7,548 nt of DNA from an uncultured Clostridia bacterium (lineage in GTDB: Bacteria; Bacillota; Clostridia; Oscillospirales; Oscillospiraceae), in NCBI GenBank assembly GCA_945918315.1, contig CAMEIK010000053.1, positions 1-7,548 on the forward strand. Direction: 5' to 3'. The notes under the pieces were generated by a model that was not told the DNA's origin, ran no database searches, and worked only from the letters and a program-made list of their open reading frames with translations. This document shows positions 1-5,988 of this stretch, piece by piece (positions within the stretch are counted from its first letter, which is position 1; every line of letters starts with the position of its first letter). Made by a program: the position numbers and the translations under genes.

Positions 1-36
1 TTGGCAGGCGCCGCAGAAGAACCTGATCCGAATTGA
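1..36 (+). CDS. Possible 3' end of an upstream gene (partial, unidentified)
   Basis: Frame 1 is open from the left edge and ends at TGA 34-36, giving the tail LAGAAEEPDPN. The only support for a real gene end is position: a strong terminator-type hairpin starts 8 bases after the stop, which is the usual arrangement at the end of a transcription unit. Eleven residues are too few to identify a family. Frame 3 also closes nearby (TGA 24-26) and frame 2 stays open to 158, so the frame choice is an inference. Confidence 0.25.
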   Translation: MAGAAEEPDPN

Positions 37-44
37 CAAGCAAC

Positions 45-87
45 AAAAGGGCTTGCTGACTGCTTTGCGCAGGCAGCAAGCCCTTTT
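45..87 (+). terminator. Rho-independent terminator hairpin of upstream unit
   Basis: A perfect 14-bp inverted repeat, AAAAGGGCTTGCTG (45-58) with CAGCAAGCCCTTTT (74-87), encloses a loop that can itself extend by CTGC/GCAG (60-63 with 69-72). The right arm ends in TTTT and the left arm begins with AAAA, so the element could also stop transcription from the right on the minus strand. The T run is short (4), but the stem is long and GC-rich at its centre. It most likely closes a transcription unit lying left of the window. Confidence 0.7.
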
Positions 88-185
88 GGAATATGGGGAA
101 TTAAGGCAACACCGCTTAGGTGGGGACTGCGGGCTTCGGTGGTTTAATAATTATATCTAAAGTGGGTATGAATGACATAAAAGAA
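88..185. other. Non-coding stretch between two terminators
   Basis: No convincing gene is seen. The left part (108-142) can fold in competing short hairpins: CACC 110-113 with GGTG 119-122, CCGC 112-115 with GCGG 129-132, or CACCG 110-114 with CGGTG 137-141. The right part is AT-rich (144-160, TTTAATAATTATATCTAA) and could hold a -10 element, but no good -35 partner is visible. An 8-codon reading frame at 168-194 (MNDIKETS) ends inside the next hairpin, lacks a good ribosome binding site and has no histidine codons. Confidence 0.4.
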
Positions 186-229
186 ACCTCTTAAGTCTAC
201 CAAGACTTGAGAGGTCTTTTATTTTATAT
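186..229 (+). terminator. Strong terminator-like hairpin, no evident gene upstream
   Basis: ACCTCTTAAGTCT (186-198) pairs with AGACTTGAGAGGT (203-215) around the 4-base loop ACCA. The stem is 13 bp with a single T-G wobble (192 with 209). It is followed by CTTTTATTTTATAT (216-229), a classical U-tract, which makes it an intrinsic terminator on the plus strand. On the minus strand the hairpin is followed by TTCTTTTATG, so it may also work in that direction. It sits 246 bases before the first operon gene and shields the operon from upstream read-through. Confidence 0.75.
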
Positions 230-362
230 CGGATTGCGGTCCTATTTGCGCCGTACTCCGGGAATGGTTCCCGGTTCCGGACGGACGGGCATCTTCCGAC
301 GCACAGAGGATTCTAGCATCCGGGATGGTACCGTCCGATTTTCCCTCCGGGGCAGCCCCAGG
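228..362. other. Structured GC-rich intergenic region, function unknown
   Basis: This stretch has no convincing gene but an unusual density of inverted repeats. They are: an outer pair ATCGGA (228-233) with TCCGAT (334-339); a perfect 7-bp hairpin CCGGGAA-TGG-TTCCCGG (258-274); a long-range stem CGGACGG (282-288) with CCGTCCG (331-337), continued by CATC (290-293) with GATG (324-327); an inner hairpin GGAT-TCTAGC-ATCC (308-321); and CCGGGG-CAG-CCCC-A-GG (347-362). The outer pair and the long-range stem compete for the same right arm, so two alternative folds are possible. It could be a small RNA, a leader segment or an intergenic repeat; the sequence alone does not decide. Confidence 0.35.
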
Positions 363-380
363 TCAATAGGGTGGGACAGC

Positions 381-439
381 AAAATATTTCTGAGAAAATA
401 AAAATACGGCTTGACTTTAGCAAAGTAAAGTGATAAAGT
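381..439 (+). promoter_or_regulatory. Promoter of the histidine operon
   Basis: TTGACT (411-416, five of six to the -35 consensus) is separated by exactly 17 bases from TAAAGT (434-439, four of six to the -10 consensus). TG at 431-432 one base before the -10 gives an extended -10 (TGA-TAAAGT), which compensates for the weaker hexamer. The A/T-rich stretch 381-405 just upstream resembles an UP element. Transcription would begin near 446, leaving a leader of only about 29 bases before the ATG at 475. That is too short for an RNA attenuator and favours control by a DNA-binding protein. Confidence 0.6.
414..439. promoter_or_regulatory. Candidate operator overlapping the his promoter
   Basis: A perfect 13-base palindrome ACTTT-AGC-AAAGT (414-426) overlaps the end of the -35 box and the spacer. 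The half-site TAAAGT then recurs at 426-431 and again at 434-439, where it coincides with the -10 hexamer, so ACTTTA (414-419) can pair with either copy. A repressor bound here would block RNA polymerase. The natural candidate is the TrpR-like protein encoded by the first gene. That link is inferred from position; I do not recognise the motif from a database. Confidence 0.4.
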
Positions 440-474
440 AACGGAAGCAAAGATGGGGAAAGGAATCGATCACT

Positions 475-795
475 ATGACAAAGCAGCGACACCGTGACGA
501 GGAATTGTTTTTTGAAGCGGTCATGACACTGGATTCTCAGGCGGCATGCAAAGCATTCTTCGAAGATATCTGTACCATAAAGGAATTGGAGGCCATTGCC
601 CAGAGAATGCGGGTTGCCTGCCTGCTGGACAGCGGAAGCAATTACCTGGAGGTATCGGAGGCCACCGGGGCAAGCTCTGCCACCATCAGCCGGGTGAACC
701 GGTGCCTGAACTACGGCAGCGGCTACCGGGAGGTTATCGATACTATGAAAAAGGCGGGAAAGCTCAATGATAACGGATCAGATCTGGAGAAATGA
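475..795 (+). CDS. yerC: TrpR-like transcriptional regulator, YerC/HisR family
   Basis: A 106-residue cytoplasmic DNA-binding protein of the TrpR superfamily (YerC/YecD type), close to the usual family length. Visible signatures are DICTIKEL (31-38), the helix AQRMRVACLL (42-51) and the helix-turn-helix ending GASSATISRVNRCLNYG (65-81), whose recognition helix is nearly identical to what I recall of Bacillus YerC. Members adjoining his genes have been proposed from comparative genomics as histidine-responsive repressors (HisR). Here it is the first gene of the his operon and its 3' end overlaps hisZ by 29 bases, so autoregulation and his-operon control are likely but inferred. The start ATG 475 follows AAAGGA (459-464). 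The ligand, probably histidine or a derivative, cannot be read from the sequence. Confidence 0.9.
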   Translation: MTKQRHRDEELFFEAVMTLDSQAACKAFFEDICTIKELEAIAQRMRVACLLDSGSNYLEVSEATGASSATISRVNRCLNYGSGYREVIDTMKKAGKLNDNGSDLEK

Positions 796-1840
796 GGAAC
801 AGGCGGTATTCGCCCTGCGGGCGTTGTACCAGCGCTATGGTTACGTCCCCTTTAAAATGAGTCAGTTTGAAGAATACGACCTCTATGTACGCAACAAGGA
901 TTTTTTGGTGTCCGATAAAATTATTACATTCTCCGGCGAAGGCGGAAAGCTTATGGCTTTGAAGCCCGATGTGACCCTCTCGATTGTGAAGAACGCTCCG
1001 GAAGAAAAAGGCGTGGTGCAGAAGGTCTATTACAGTGAAAATGTCTACCGGGATTACCGGGAGATCATGCAGGCGGGACTGGAATGCGTGGGAGACCTGA
1101 CCCCATATGACATTGCCGAGGCGGTGCTGCTGGCGGTGAAGAGTCTTGAAAAACTGGGGGGCCGGTATGTGCTGGATATTTCCCACATGGGATTGCTGGC
1201 TGCGGTGCTGGAGCGCTGCGGCTTTGACAAAGGAAAGCAGAAGCAGGCGATGGGCTGCCTGCGGCAGAAGAACACCCATGATCTGAAAGCTTTATGCGCC
1301 GGAAATCCGGAGGCCTGGCAGGCCCTCCGGGCCCTGTCCGTCTGCCGGGGCGGGGCGGAGGAATTGGAGACCCTGACACCGTATCTGACCGGAGAGGCCG
1401 AAAAAAGGGCGTTGGAGGAGCTGAAGGCTCTGCTTGGGATTCTGGCGGAAAGCGGTTATGCAGAGAAGGTGCGCCTGGACTTTTCCGTCGGCAGCGCCCT
1501 GGGCTATTACAGCGGCGTGGTGTTCCGGGGGTACCTGGAAGGAATTCCGGAAAGCGTACTGTCTGGCGGGCAGTACGACAAGCTGCCCCGAAAAATGGGG
1601 AGAAAGAGCCGGGCCATTGGCTTTGCCGTGTATGTGGACCTGCTGCAGGAAAGAGAGCAGGAGGAGAATCCCTTTGATGTGGATACCCTGATTCTCCACG
1701 ACGGAACGGTACCTTTGGCGGACCTGCGCCGGGCAGCGGAATCGGCGGCAGCGGAGGGAAGCGTGCTGGTTGCCACGAAAGCGCCCAAAGGGCGAAGCTG
1801 GAAAAGAAAAGTGGAATTAAAAGGAGGGACGGCGCAATGA
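767..1840 (+). CDS. hisZ: ATP phosphoribosyltransferase regulatory subunit HisZ
   Basis: A 357-residue paralogue of the histidyl-tRNA synthetase catalytic core. It carries no tRNA charging role but forms a hetero-oligomer with short HisG, needed for activity and histidine feedback. Class II synthetase remnants are clear: ALKPDVTLSIVKN (64-76), the motif 2 region KVYYSENVYRDYRE with QAGLECVG (86-109), and the motif 3-like GYYSGVVFRGYLEG to GGQYDKL (247-273). The product is shorter than many HisZ proteins but ends in a small alpha/beta tail (about 302-352) seen in clostridial members as I recall them. The start is unambiguous: ATG 767 is the first start codon after an in-frame stop at 746-748. 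The binding site (AAGGCGGG, 751-758) is only moderate, so translation is probably coupled to the upstream regulator gene, which it overlaps by 29 bases. Confidence 0.93.
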   Translation: MITDQIWRNEEQAVFALRALYQRYGYVPFKMSQFEEYDLYVRNKDFLVSDKIITFSGEGGKLMALKPDVTLSIVKNAPEEKGVVQKVYYSENVYRDYREIMQAGLECVGDLTPYDIAEAVLLAVKSLEKLGGRYVLDISHMGLLAAVLERCGFDKGKQKQAMGCLRQKNTHDLKALCAGNPEAWQALRALSVCRGGAEELETLTPYLTGEAEKRALEELKALLGILAESGYAEKVRLDFSVGSALGYYSGVVFRGYLEGIPESVLSGGQYDKLPRKMGRKSRAIGFAVYVDLLQEREQEENPFDVDTLILHDGTVPLADLRRAAESAAAEGSVLVATKAPKGRSWKRKVELKGGTAQ

Positions 1841-2472
1841 ACAACTGGATGAACATCGCCCTTCCCAAAGGACGGCTGGGGGAAAAAGCCTACGCCATGC
1901 TAAAAAACAGCGGCTATGAATGCCCGTCCATCGAGGACCCGGGCAGAAAGCTCATCTTTGAAAACCCGGAGAAACGGGTGCGCTACTTCTGGGTCAAGCC
2001 CTCGGATGTGGCCATTTATGTGGAGCGGGGGGCGGCGGACCTTGGCATCGTAGGCAAGGACATTCTGCTGGAATACGAGCCGGAGGTCTATGAGCTGCTG
2101 GATCTGAAGATGGGCAAGTGCCGCATGGCGGTTGCGGGTAAGAAGGACTTCCGGGAGCCGGTGGGAAGAACCTTGAAAGTTGCCACAAAATTTCCAAACA
2201 TTACCCGGAATTTCTACGCCGGAAAGTGCCGGGATATCGATATTATCCATCTGAACGGCTCCATTGAGCTGGCCCCCATTCTGGGCCTTAGCCATGTCAT
2301 TGTGGATATCGTGGAAACGGGCACAACTCTGCGGGAGAATGATCTGATGGTGTATGAGGAAATCGTACCCATCAGCGCGCGGCTCATTGCCAACGTGTCC
2401 GGCTTTCAGTTTAAGTACGAAGCGATTCACGCCATTCGGGAGAGTTTGCGGAAGCAGGTGGAAGAAAAATGA
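1837..2472 (+). CDS. hisG: ATP phosphoribosyltransferase catalytic subunit, short form
   Basis: Catalyses the first committed step of histidine synthesis, ATP + PRPP to N1-(5-phosphoribosyl)-ATP + PPi, in the cytoplasm. The 211-residue length is that of the short HisG class, which lacks the C-terminal ACT-like regulatory domain and depends on HisZ. This agrees with hisZ lying immediately upstream. Visible motifs are IALPKGRLGEKA (7-18) near the N-terminus, ERGAADLGIVGKD (63-75), and the PRPP-binding loop VDIVETGTTLRENDL (156-170). The start ATG 1837 overlaps the hisZ stop by 4 bases (ATGA) and is preceded by AAGGAGGG (1821-1828), one of the strongest binding sites in the operon. Feedback inhibition by histidine is expected through the HisG-HisZ complex. 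Confidence 0.96.
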   Translation: MNNWMNIALPKGRLGEKAYAMLKNSGYECPSIEDPGRKLIFENPEKRVRYFWVKPSDVAIYVERGAADLGIVGKDILLEYEPEVYELLDLKMGKCRMAVAGKKDFREPVGRTLKVATKFPNITRNFYAGKCRDIDIIHLNGSIELAPILGLSHVIVDIVETGTTLRENDLMVYEEIVPISARLIANVSGFQFKYEAIHAIRESLRKQVEEK

Positions 2473-3749
2473 TCAAGATTATGAACTATGGTCAGGTGCC
2501 CAATTCGGAGATTTTTGCCCGGGTGACCCCGGCGGTGGATGTTGGGGCCATTGTTGCCGACATCCTTTCCAATGTGCGTGAAAATGGCGACAGGGCGGTG
2601 CTGGCCTACTGCGCCAAATTTGACAAGGCGGAGCTTGACACCCTGGAAGTGTCCAAACAGGAGATTGCGGAAGCCATGGACGCCGTTGAACCGGATTTTC
2701 TGGAGATACTGAAGGAAGCGGCGGAGAACATCCGGGCCTTCCACTCCCGGCAGGTGCACAGCAGCTTCCTTCTCACGGACAAGCCTGGTGTGGTGCTGGG
2801 CCAGAAGGTAACCCCCATTGAGAAGGTTGGCGTGTATGTCCCCGGCGGCACGGCAGCCTACCCCTCCACGGTGCTGATGGACACCATCCCCGCGAAAATC
2901 GCGGGCTGTCCCCAGATTGTCATGGTGACCCCTCCCGGCAGGGACGGGAAGATCAATCCCGCTATTCTGGCGGCGGCCAGCATTGCCGGCGTGGACAGGA
3001 TTTTCAAGGTGGGTGGAGCCCAGGCCATTGCCGCCCTGGCCTATGGGACGGAATCCGTTCCCAGGGTGGATAAAATCGTCGGTCCCGGCAACGCCTTCGT
3101 GGCGGAGGCAAAGAAGCAGGTCTTTGGGATGGTGTCCATCGACATGATCGCCGGCCCCAGTGAAATTCTGGTAATTGCCGACGGAAACAGCAATCCCGCG
3201 CATGTGGCGGCGGATTTGCTCAGCCAGGCCGAACACGACAAACTGGCCAGCGCTGTGCTGGTGACGGACAGCCGGGAATTGGCGTTTGCTGTCCGTGACG
3301 AATTGGAGCGTCAGCTTCCCAGGCTCCTCCGGGAGGAAATTGCCAGGGCATCCATAGAAAGCAACGGAAAGATTATCGTGGCGGAAAATCTGATGCAGGG
3401 CATCGAGATTGCCAACGAAATCGCCCCGGAGCACCTGGAGCTGATGGTGGACGATCCCTTCGCCTATCTGGACGCGGTGAGAAATGCCGGTTCCATCTTC
3501 ATGGGCCGCAGCTGCCCCGAGGCCCTGGGCGACTACTTCGCGGGCCCCAATCACACGCTGCCCACCTCCGGTACGGCACGGTTTTCCAGCCCCCTGAGCG
3601 TAGATGATTTTGTGAAGAAGAGCCAGTTCAGCTACTATACTTCGGAGGCACTGGCCGCGGTGGCGGACAAGATCGCCGCCTTTGCTGAAAAAGAGGGCCT
3701 TCAGGCCCACGGCAGATCGGTAACAATCCGAAAGGAGGGGGAGGTATGA
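2469..3749 (+). CDS. hisD: Histidinol dehydrogenase
   Basis: A zinc enzyme that performs the last two steps, oxidising L-histidinol via histidinal to L-histidine with two NAD+. The 426 residues are full length for the family. By comparison with the E. coli enzyme the zinc ligands are Q253 and H256 (LSQAEHD), D355 (LGDY) and H414 (LQAHG). The catalytic pair is E321-H322 (APEHLEL), and GPNHTLPTSGTARF (359-372) is intact. The nucleotide-binding area shows VGGAQAIAALAYGT (181-194) and KIVGPGN (202-208). All key residues are present, so the enzyme should be active. It starts at ATG 2469 inside a 4-base overlap with hisG, with AGGTGG (2456-2461) seven bases ahead. Confidence 0.97.
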   Translation: MIKIMNYGQVPNSEIFARVTPAVDVGAIVADILSNVRENGDRAVLAYCAKFDKAELDTLEVSKQEIAEAMDAVEPDFLEILKEAAENIRAFHSRQVHSSFLLTDKPGVVLGQKVTPIEKVGVYVPGGTAAYPSTVLMDTIPAKIAGCPQIVMVTPPGRDGKINPAILAAASIAGVDRIFKVGGAQAIAALAYGTESVPRVDKIVGPGNAFVAEAKKQVFGMVSIDMIAGPSEILVIADGNSNPAHVAADLLSQAEHDKLASAVLVTDSRELAFAVRDELERQLPRLLREEIARASIESNGKIIVAENLMQGIEIANEIAPEHLELMVDDPFAYLDAVRNAGSIFMGRSCPEALGDYFAGPNHTLPTSGTARFSSPLSVDDFVKKSQFSYYTSEALAAVADKIAAFAEKEGLQAHGRSVTIRKEGEV

Positions 3750-4807
3750 GCCGGTTTCTGAATGAACAGTACCGGGCGGTGGAGGCCTATACCCCCGGGG
3801 AGCAGCCCCGGGATATGCAGTACATCAAGCTGAACACCAACGAATCCCCCTACCCACCGGCTCCCTCCGTGGCGGCTGCCATAACGAAAGAGGAGGTGGA
3901 GCAGCTGCGGCTGTATTCGGACCCCACGGCAAAAAAGCTGAAAGAAAGCCTGGCGGGGCTCTACGGTGTGAAGCCGGAAATGATCTTCCTGTCCAACGGT
4001 TCCGATGAAGTTTTGAACTTTGCCTTTATGGCTTTCGGCGGACACGGCGCTGTGTTCCCGGATATCAGCTACGGGTTTTACGAAGTATTTGCGGATCTGT
4101 ACGGCATCAACTCTGAAATGATCCCGCTGGAAGATGACTTTTCTGTGGATTACAGGAAATACTGCGGAAAAAACAAGCTGGTAGTCATTGCCAACCCCAA
4201 CGCCCCCACCGGCATGACGATTCCCGTTTGGCAGATTGAGGAAATAGTGCGGACGAATCCGGAGACGGTGGTACTGATTGACGAGGCCTATGTGGATTTC
4301 GGTGGGGAGACCTGTCTGCCGCTGGTTGAGAAGTATGAAAATCTTCTGGTGACGCGGACGTTTTCCAAATCCCGGTGCCTTGCCGGCGGGCGGCTTGGCT
4401 ATGCCTTTGCAAGCCCCGCGCTCATTGCGGATCTGGAAAAAATCAAATATTCCACCAATCCCTACAACATTAACCGCCTTACCCTGCTGCTGGGTGAAAA
4501 AACCGTGGAGGCGGAAAGCTACTATCAGGAAAAATGCCGGGAGATTGCAGAAACCCGCCAGTGGAGCACCCAGCGGTTTGTGGAATTGGGCTTTGCGGTA
4601 CTTCCCAGCAAGGCAAATTTTATTTTCGTGAAAACCGAAGAAATAGATGGCGGAGATTTATACAGAAAGCTGAAAGCCAGGGGCGTTCTGGTGCGTCATT
4701 TTACAAACAGCAGAATCTGCCAGTATAACCGTATTACCATCGGCACACGGGAGCAGATGGAAGCCTTGATTGACACCGTGAAAGAGGTGCTTTATGAGAA
4801 TCAGTGA
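3746..4807 (+). CDS. hisC: Histidinol-phosphate aminotransferase
   Basis: A pyridoxal-phosphate enzyme (fold type I, class I/II aminotransferase) that transfers the amino group of glutamate to imidazole acetol phosphate, giving histidinol phosphate. The 353 residues match the family. Visible are LNTNESPYPP (29-38), SNGSDEVL (83-90) in the cofactor phosphate site, the substrate/cofactor loop ANPNAPTG (149-156), DEAYVDF (179-185), and the Schiff-base lysine K208 in TRTFSKSRCLAGGRLGYAFA (203-222) with the phosphate-contacting R216. The C-terminal RITIGTREQM (329-338) holds R335, the likely substrate carboxylate or phosphate contact. ATG 3746 overlaps hisD by 4 bases and follows AAAGGAGG (3731-3738). 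Related aminotransferases of aromatic amino acids look similar, but the context settles the assignment. Confidence 0.95.
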   Translation: MSRFLNEQYRAVEAYTPGEQPRDMQYIKLNTNESPYPPAPSVAAAITKEEVEQLRLYSDPTAKKLKESLAGLYGVKPEMIFLSNGSDEVLNFAFMAFGGHGAVFPDISYGFYEVFADLYGINSEMIPLEDDFSVDYRKYCGKNKLVVIANPNAPTGMTIPVWQIEEIVRTNPETVVLIDEAYVDFGGETCLPLVEKYENLLVTRTFSKSRCLAGGRLGYAFASPALIADLEKIKYSTNPYNINRLTLLLGEKTVEAESYYQEKCREIAETRQWSTQRFVELGFAVLPSKANFIFVKTEEIDGGDLYRKLKARGVLVRHFTNSRICQYNRITIGTREQMEALIDTVKEVLYENQ

Positions 4808-5375
4808 AATACAGCGGAATACGGCGGAAACAAAAATATCCATGAAGCTGAACCTGGACGGCAGGGGTAAATCGGATGTCGATACCGGGGTGGGCTTTCT
4901 TAACCACATGCTGACCCTGTTTGCCGCCCACGGGAGATTTGATTTATCCGTAACGTGCAGCGGAGACACGGATGTGGACGATCACCACAGCGTGGAGGAC
5001 ATCGGCATCTGTCTCGGCCAGGCCTTTCAGGCGGCGCTGGGGGATAAGCGGGGGATTACCCGCTATGGCAGCTTCCTGCTTCCTATGGACGAGGCGCTGA
5101 TTTTATCGGCGGTGGACATTTCCGGAAGAAGCTGCCTGTGCTATGAACTGGAAATCCCTACGGAAAAAATCGGCACCTTTGACACGGAGCTGGTGGAGGA
5201 ATTCTTCCTGGGCTTTGTGCGCAACTGCCCCATGAGCCTGCATCTGCGGCAGCTGTCAGGCAAAAATGCCCATCACATTGTAGAAGGAGCCTTCAAGTCT
5301 GTGGGCCGGGCCCTGAAAGCGGCGGTAGCCCTGGATGGCTCCAACGAGATTCCTTCCACCAAGGGGGTTCTGTGA
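4794..5375 (+). CDS. hisB: Imidazoleglycerol-phosphate dehydratase (monofunctional)
   Basis: Removes water from imidazole glycerol phosphate to give imidazole acetol phosphate, using two manganese ions per active site in a 24-subunit assembly (family knowledge). The 193 residues correspond to the dehydratase domain only; the N-terminal histidinol-phosphatase domain of enterobacterial HisB is absent. The twin metal-binding motifs are clear: DDHHSVEDIG (62-71) and NAHHIVEGAFKSVGRA (158-173). Further ligand histidines lie in FLNHML (35-40) and AAHGRFD (44-50), and MDEALI is at 98-103. Its start ATG 4794 lies 14 bases inside the end of hisC, an unusually long overlap for this operon, with AAAGAGGT (4781-4788) five bases upstream. 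The second phosphatase activity must come from another gene. Confidence 0.97.
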   Translation: MRISEIQRNTAETKISMKLNLDGRGKSDVDTGVGFLNHMLTLFAAHGRFDLSVTCSGDTDVDDHHSVEDIGICLGQAFQAALGDKRGITRYGSFLLPMDEALILSAVDISGRSCLCYELEIPTEKIGTFDTELVEEFFLGFVRNCPMSLHLRQLSGKNAHHIVEGAFKSVGRALKAAVALDGSNEIPSTKGVL

Positions 5376-5977
5376 TGACCGGCATTATCGACTACGGCGT
5401 GGGAAATCTGTTTTCCCTATGCTCCAGCTGCGCCTGCATTGGTGAGAAAGCCTTCGTCAGCGGCGACCCGGCGGAACTGGCGAAAGCGGACCGGCTGGTT
5501 CTGCCCGGCGTCGGTGCTTTCGCAGACGCGGCGAACAAACTCCGGGACACCGGCATGGCGGCCTTTGTCCGGGCCCAGGCGGCGGAGGGAAAGCCCCTGC
5601 TGGGCATCTGTCTCGGAATGCAGCTGCTGTTTGAAAAAAGCTACGAGTACGGCTGTCATGAGGGGCTGGGGCTGCTCAAGGGGCAGGTTGTCCCCATGGA
5701 AGGCAGGCTCCCGGCGGGCCTGAAAATTCCCCACATGGGCTGGAACGCGCTGGAGGTGAAGGGCGGCACCCTGCTTGCGGGGCTGAGTGGGCAGTATGTC
5801 TACTTTGTCCACTCCTTTTTCGCGGAAAACTGCGCCGAATCCCTGTCCGCCGTGACGGAATACGGCATTCCCATCACCGCGGCGGTGGAGCGGGGCAACA
5901 TTTACGGCTGCCAGTTCCACCCGGAAAAAAGCGGGAATGTGGGTCTTTCCATTCTGCGAAAATTCGTGAGGATTTAG
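5375..5977 (+). CDS. hisH: Imidazole glycerol phosphate synthase, glutaminase subunit HisH
   Basis: A class I glutamine amidotransferase that hydrolyses glutamine and channels ammonia to HisF. With ATG 5375 as start the protein has 200 residues, normal for HisH. The catalytic triad is intact: C79 in LLGICLGMQLLFE (75-87), and H182 and E184 in GCQFHPEKSGNVG (178-190). The oxyanion-strand region PGVGAF (44-49) and YFVHSF (143-148) are also conserved. The start could be GTG 5372, but ATG 5375 is preferred: AAGGGGG (5361-5367) then lies 7 bases upstream rather than 4, and ATG is the stronger codon. The ATG shares one base with the hisB stop (TGATG), suggesting re-initiation. hisF lies two genes downstream. 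Confidence 0.96.
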   Translation: MTGIIDYGVGNLFSLCSSCACIGEKAFVSGDPAELAKADRLVLPGVGAFADAANKLRDTGMAAFVRAQAAEGKPLLGICLGMQLLFEKSYEYGCHEGLGLLKGQVVPMEGRLPAGLKIPHMGWNALEVKGGTLLAGLSGQYVYFVHSFFAENCAESLSAVTEYGIPITAAVERGNIYGCQFHPEKSGNVGLSILRKFVRI

Positions 5978-5988
5978 GAGGGCAGCCT

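Noticed and set aside
2..158. Frame 2 open from the left edge to TAA 156-158
   Set aside because: It reads straight through the perfect terminator hairpin 45-87 and the resulting peptide resembles no family I know; an end at 34-36 in frame 1 fits the terminator better.
168..194. Eight-codon leader-peptide-like frame (MNDIKETS) ending in the terminator stem
   Set aside because: An attenuator for his genes would need a run of histidine codons; there are none. The his promoter lies more than 200 bases downstream, so this frame is not in the operon's leader.
45..229. A CRISPR array, tRNA, or paired transposon ends in the left intergenic region
   Set aside because: No repeated spacer-repeat units, no cloverleaf with TTCGA-type arm, and no matching terminal inverted repeats with target duplications could be found; the two hairpins differ in sequence.
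207..401. A 64-codon plus-strand open frame starting with TTG
   Set aside because: It begins inside the right arm of a terminator hairpin, has no ribosome binding site, is arginine- and glycine-rich without family resemblance, and runs through the inverted repeats of the structured region. Chance is the simplest explanation.
475..795. Assignment of the first gene as the tryptophan repressor TrpR
   Set aside because: The motifs (DICTIKEL, GASSATISRVNRCLNYG) are those of the YerC/YecD branch, and the neighbours are histidine rather than tryptophan genes.
2427..3710. A 427-codon open frame on the minus strand opposite hisD
   Set aside because: It lies exactly antisense to a gene with every catalytic residue intact, has no recognisable domain, and long antisense frames are common opposite GC-rich codons. 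The same applies to shorter minus-strand frames opposite hisZ, hisG, hisH, hisA and hisF.
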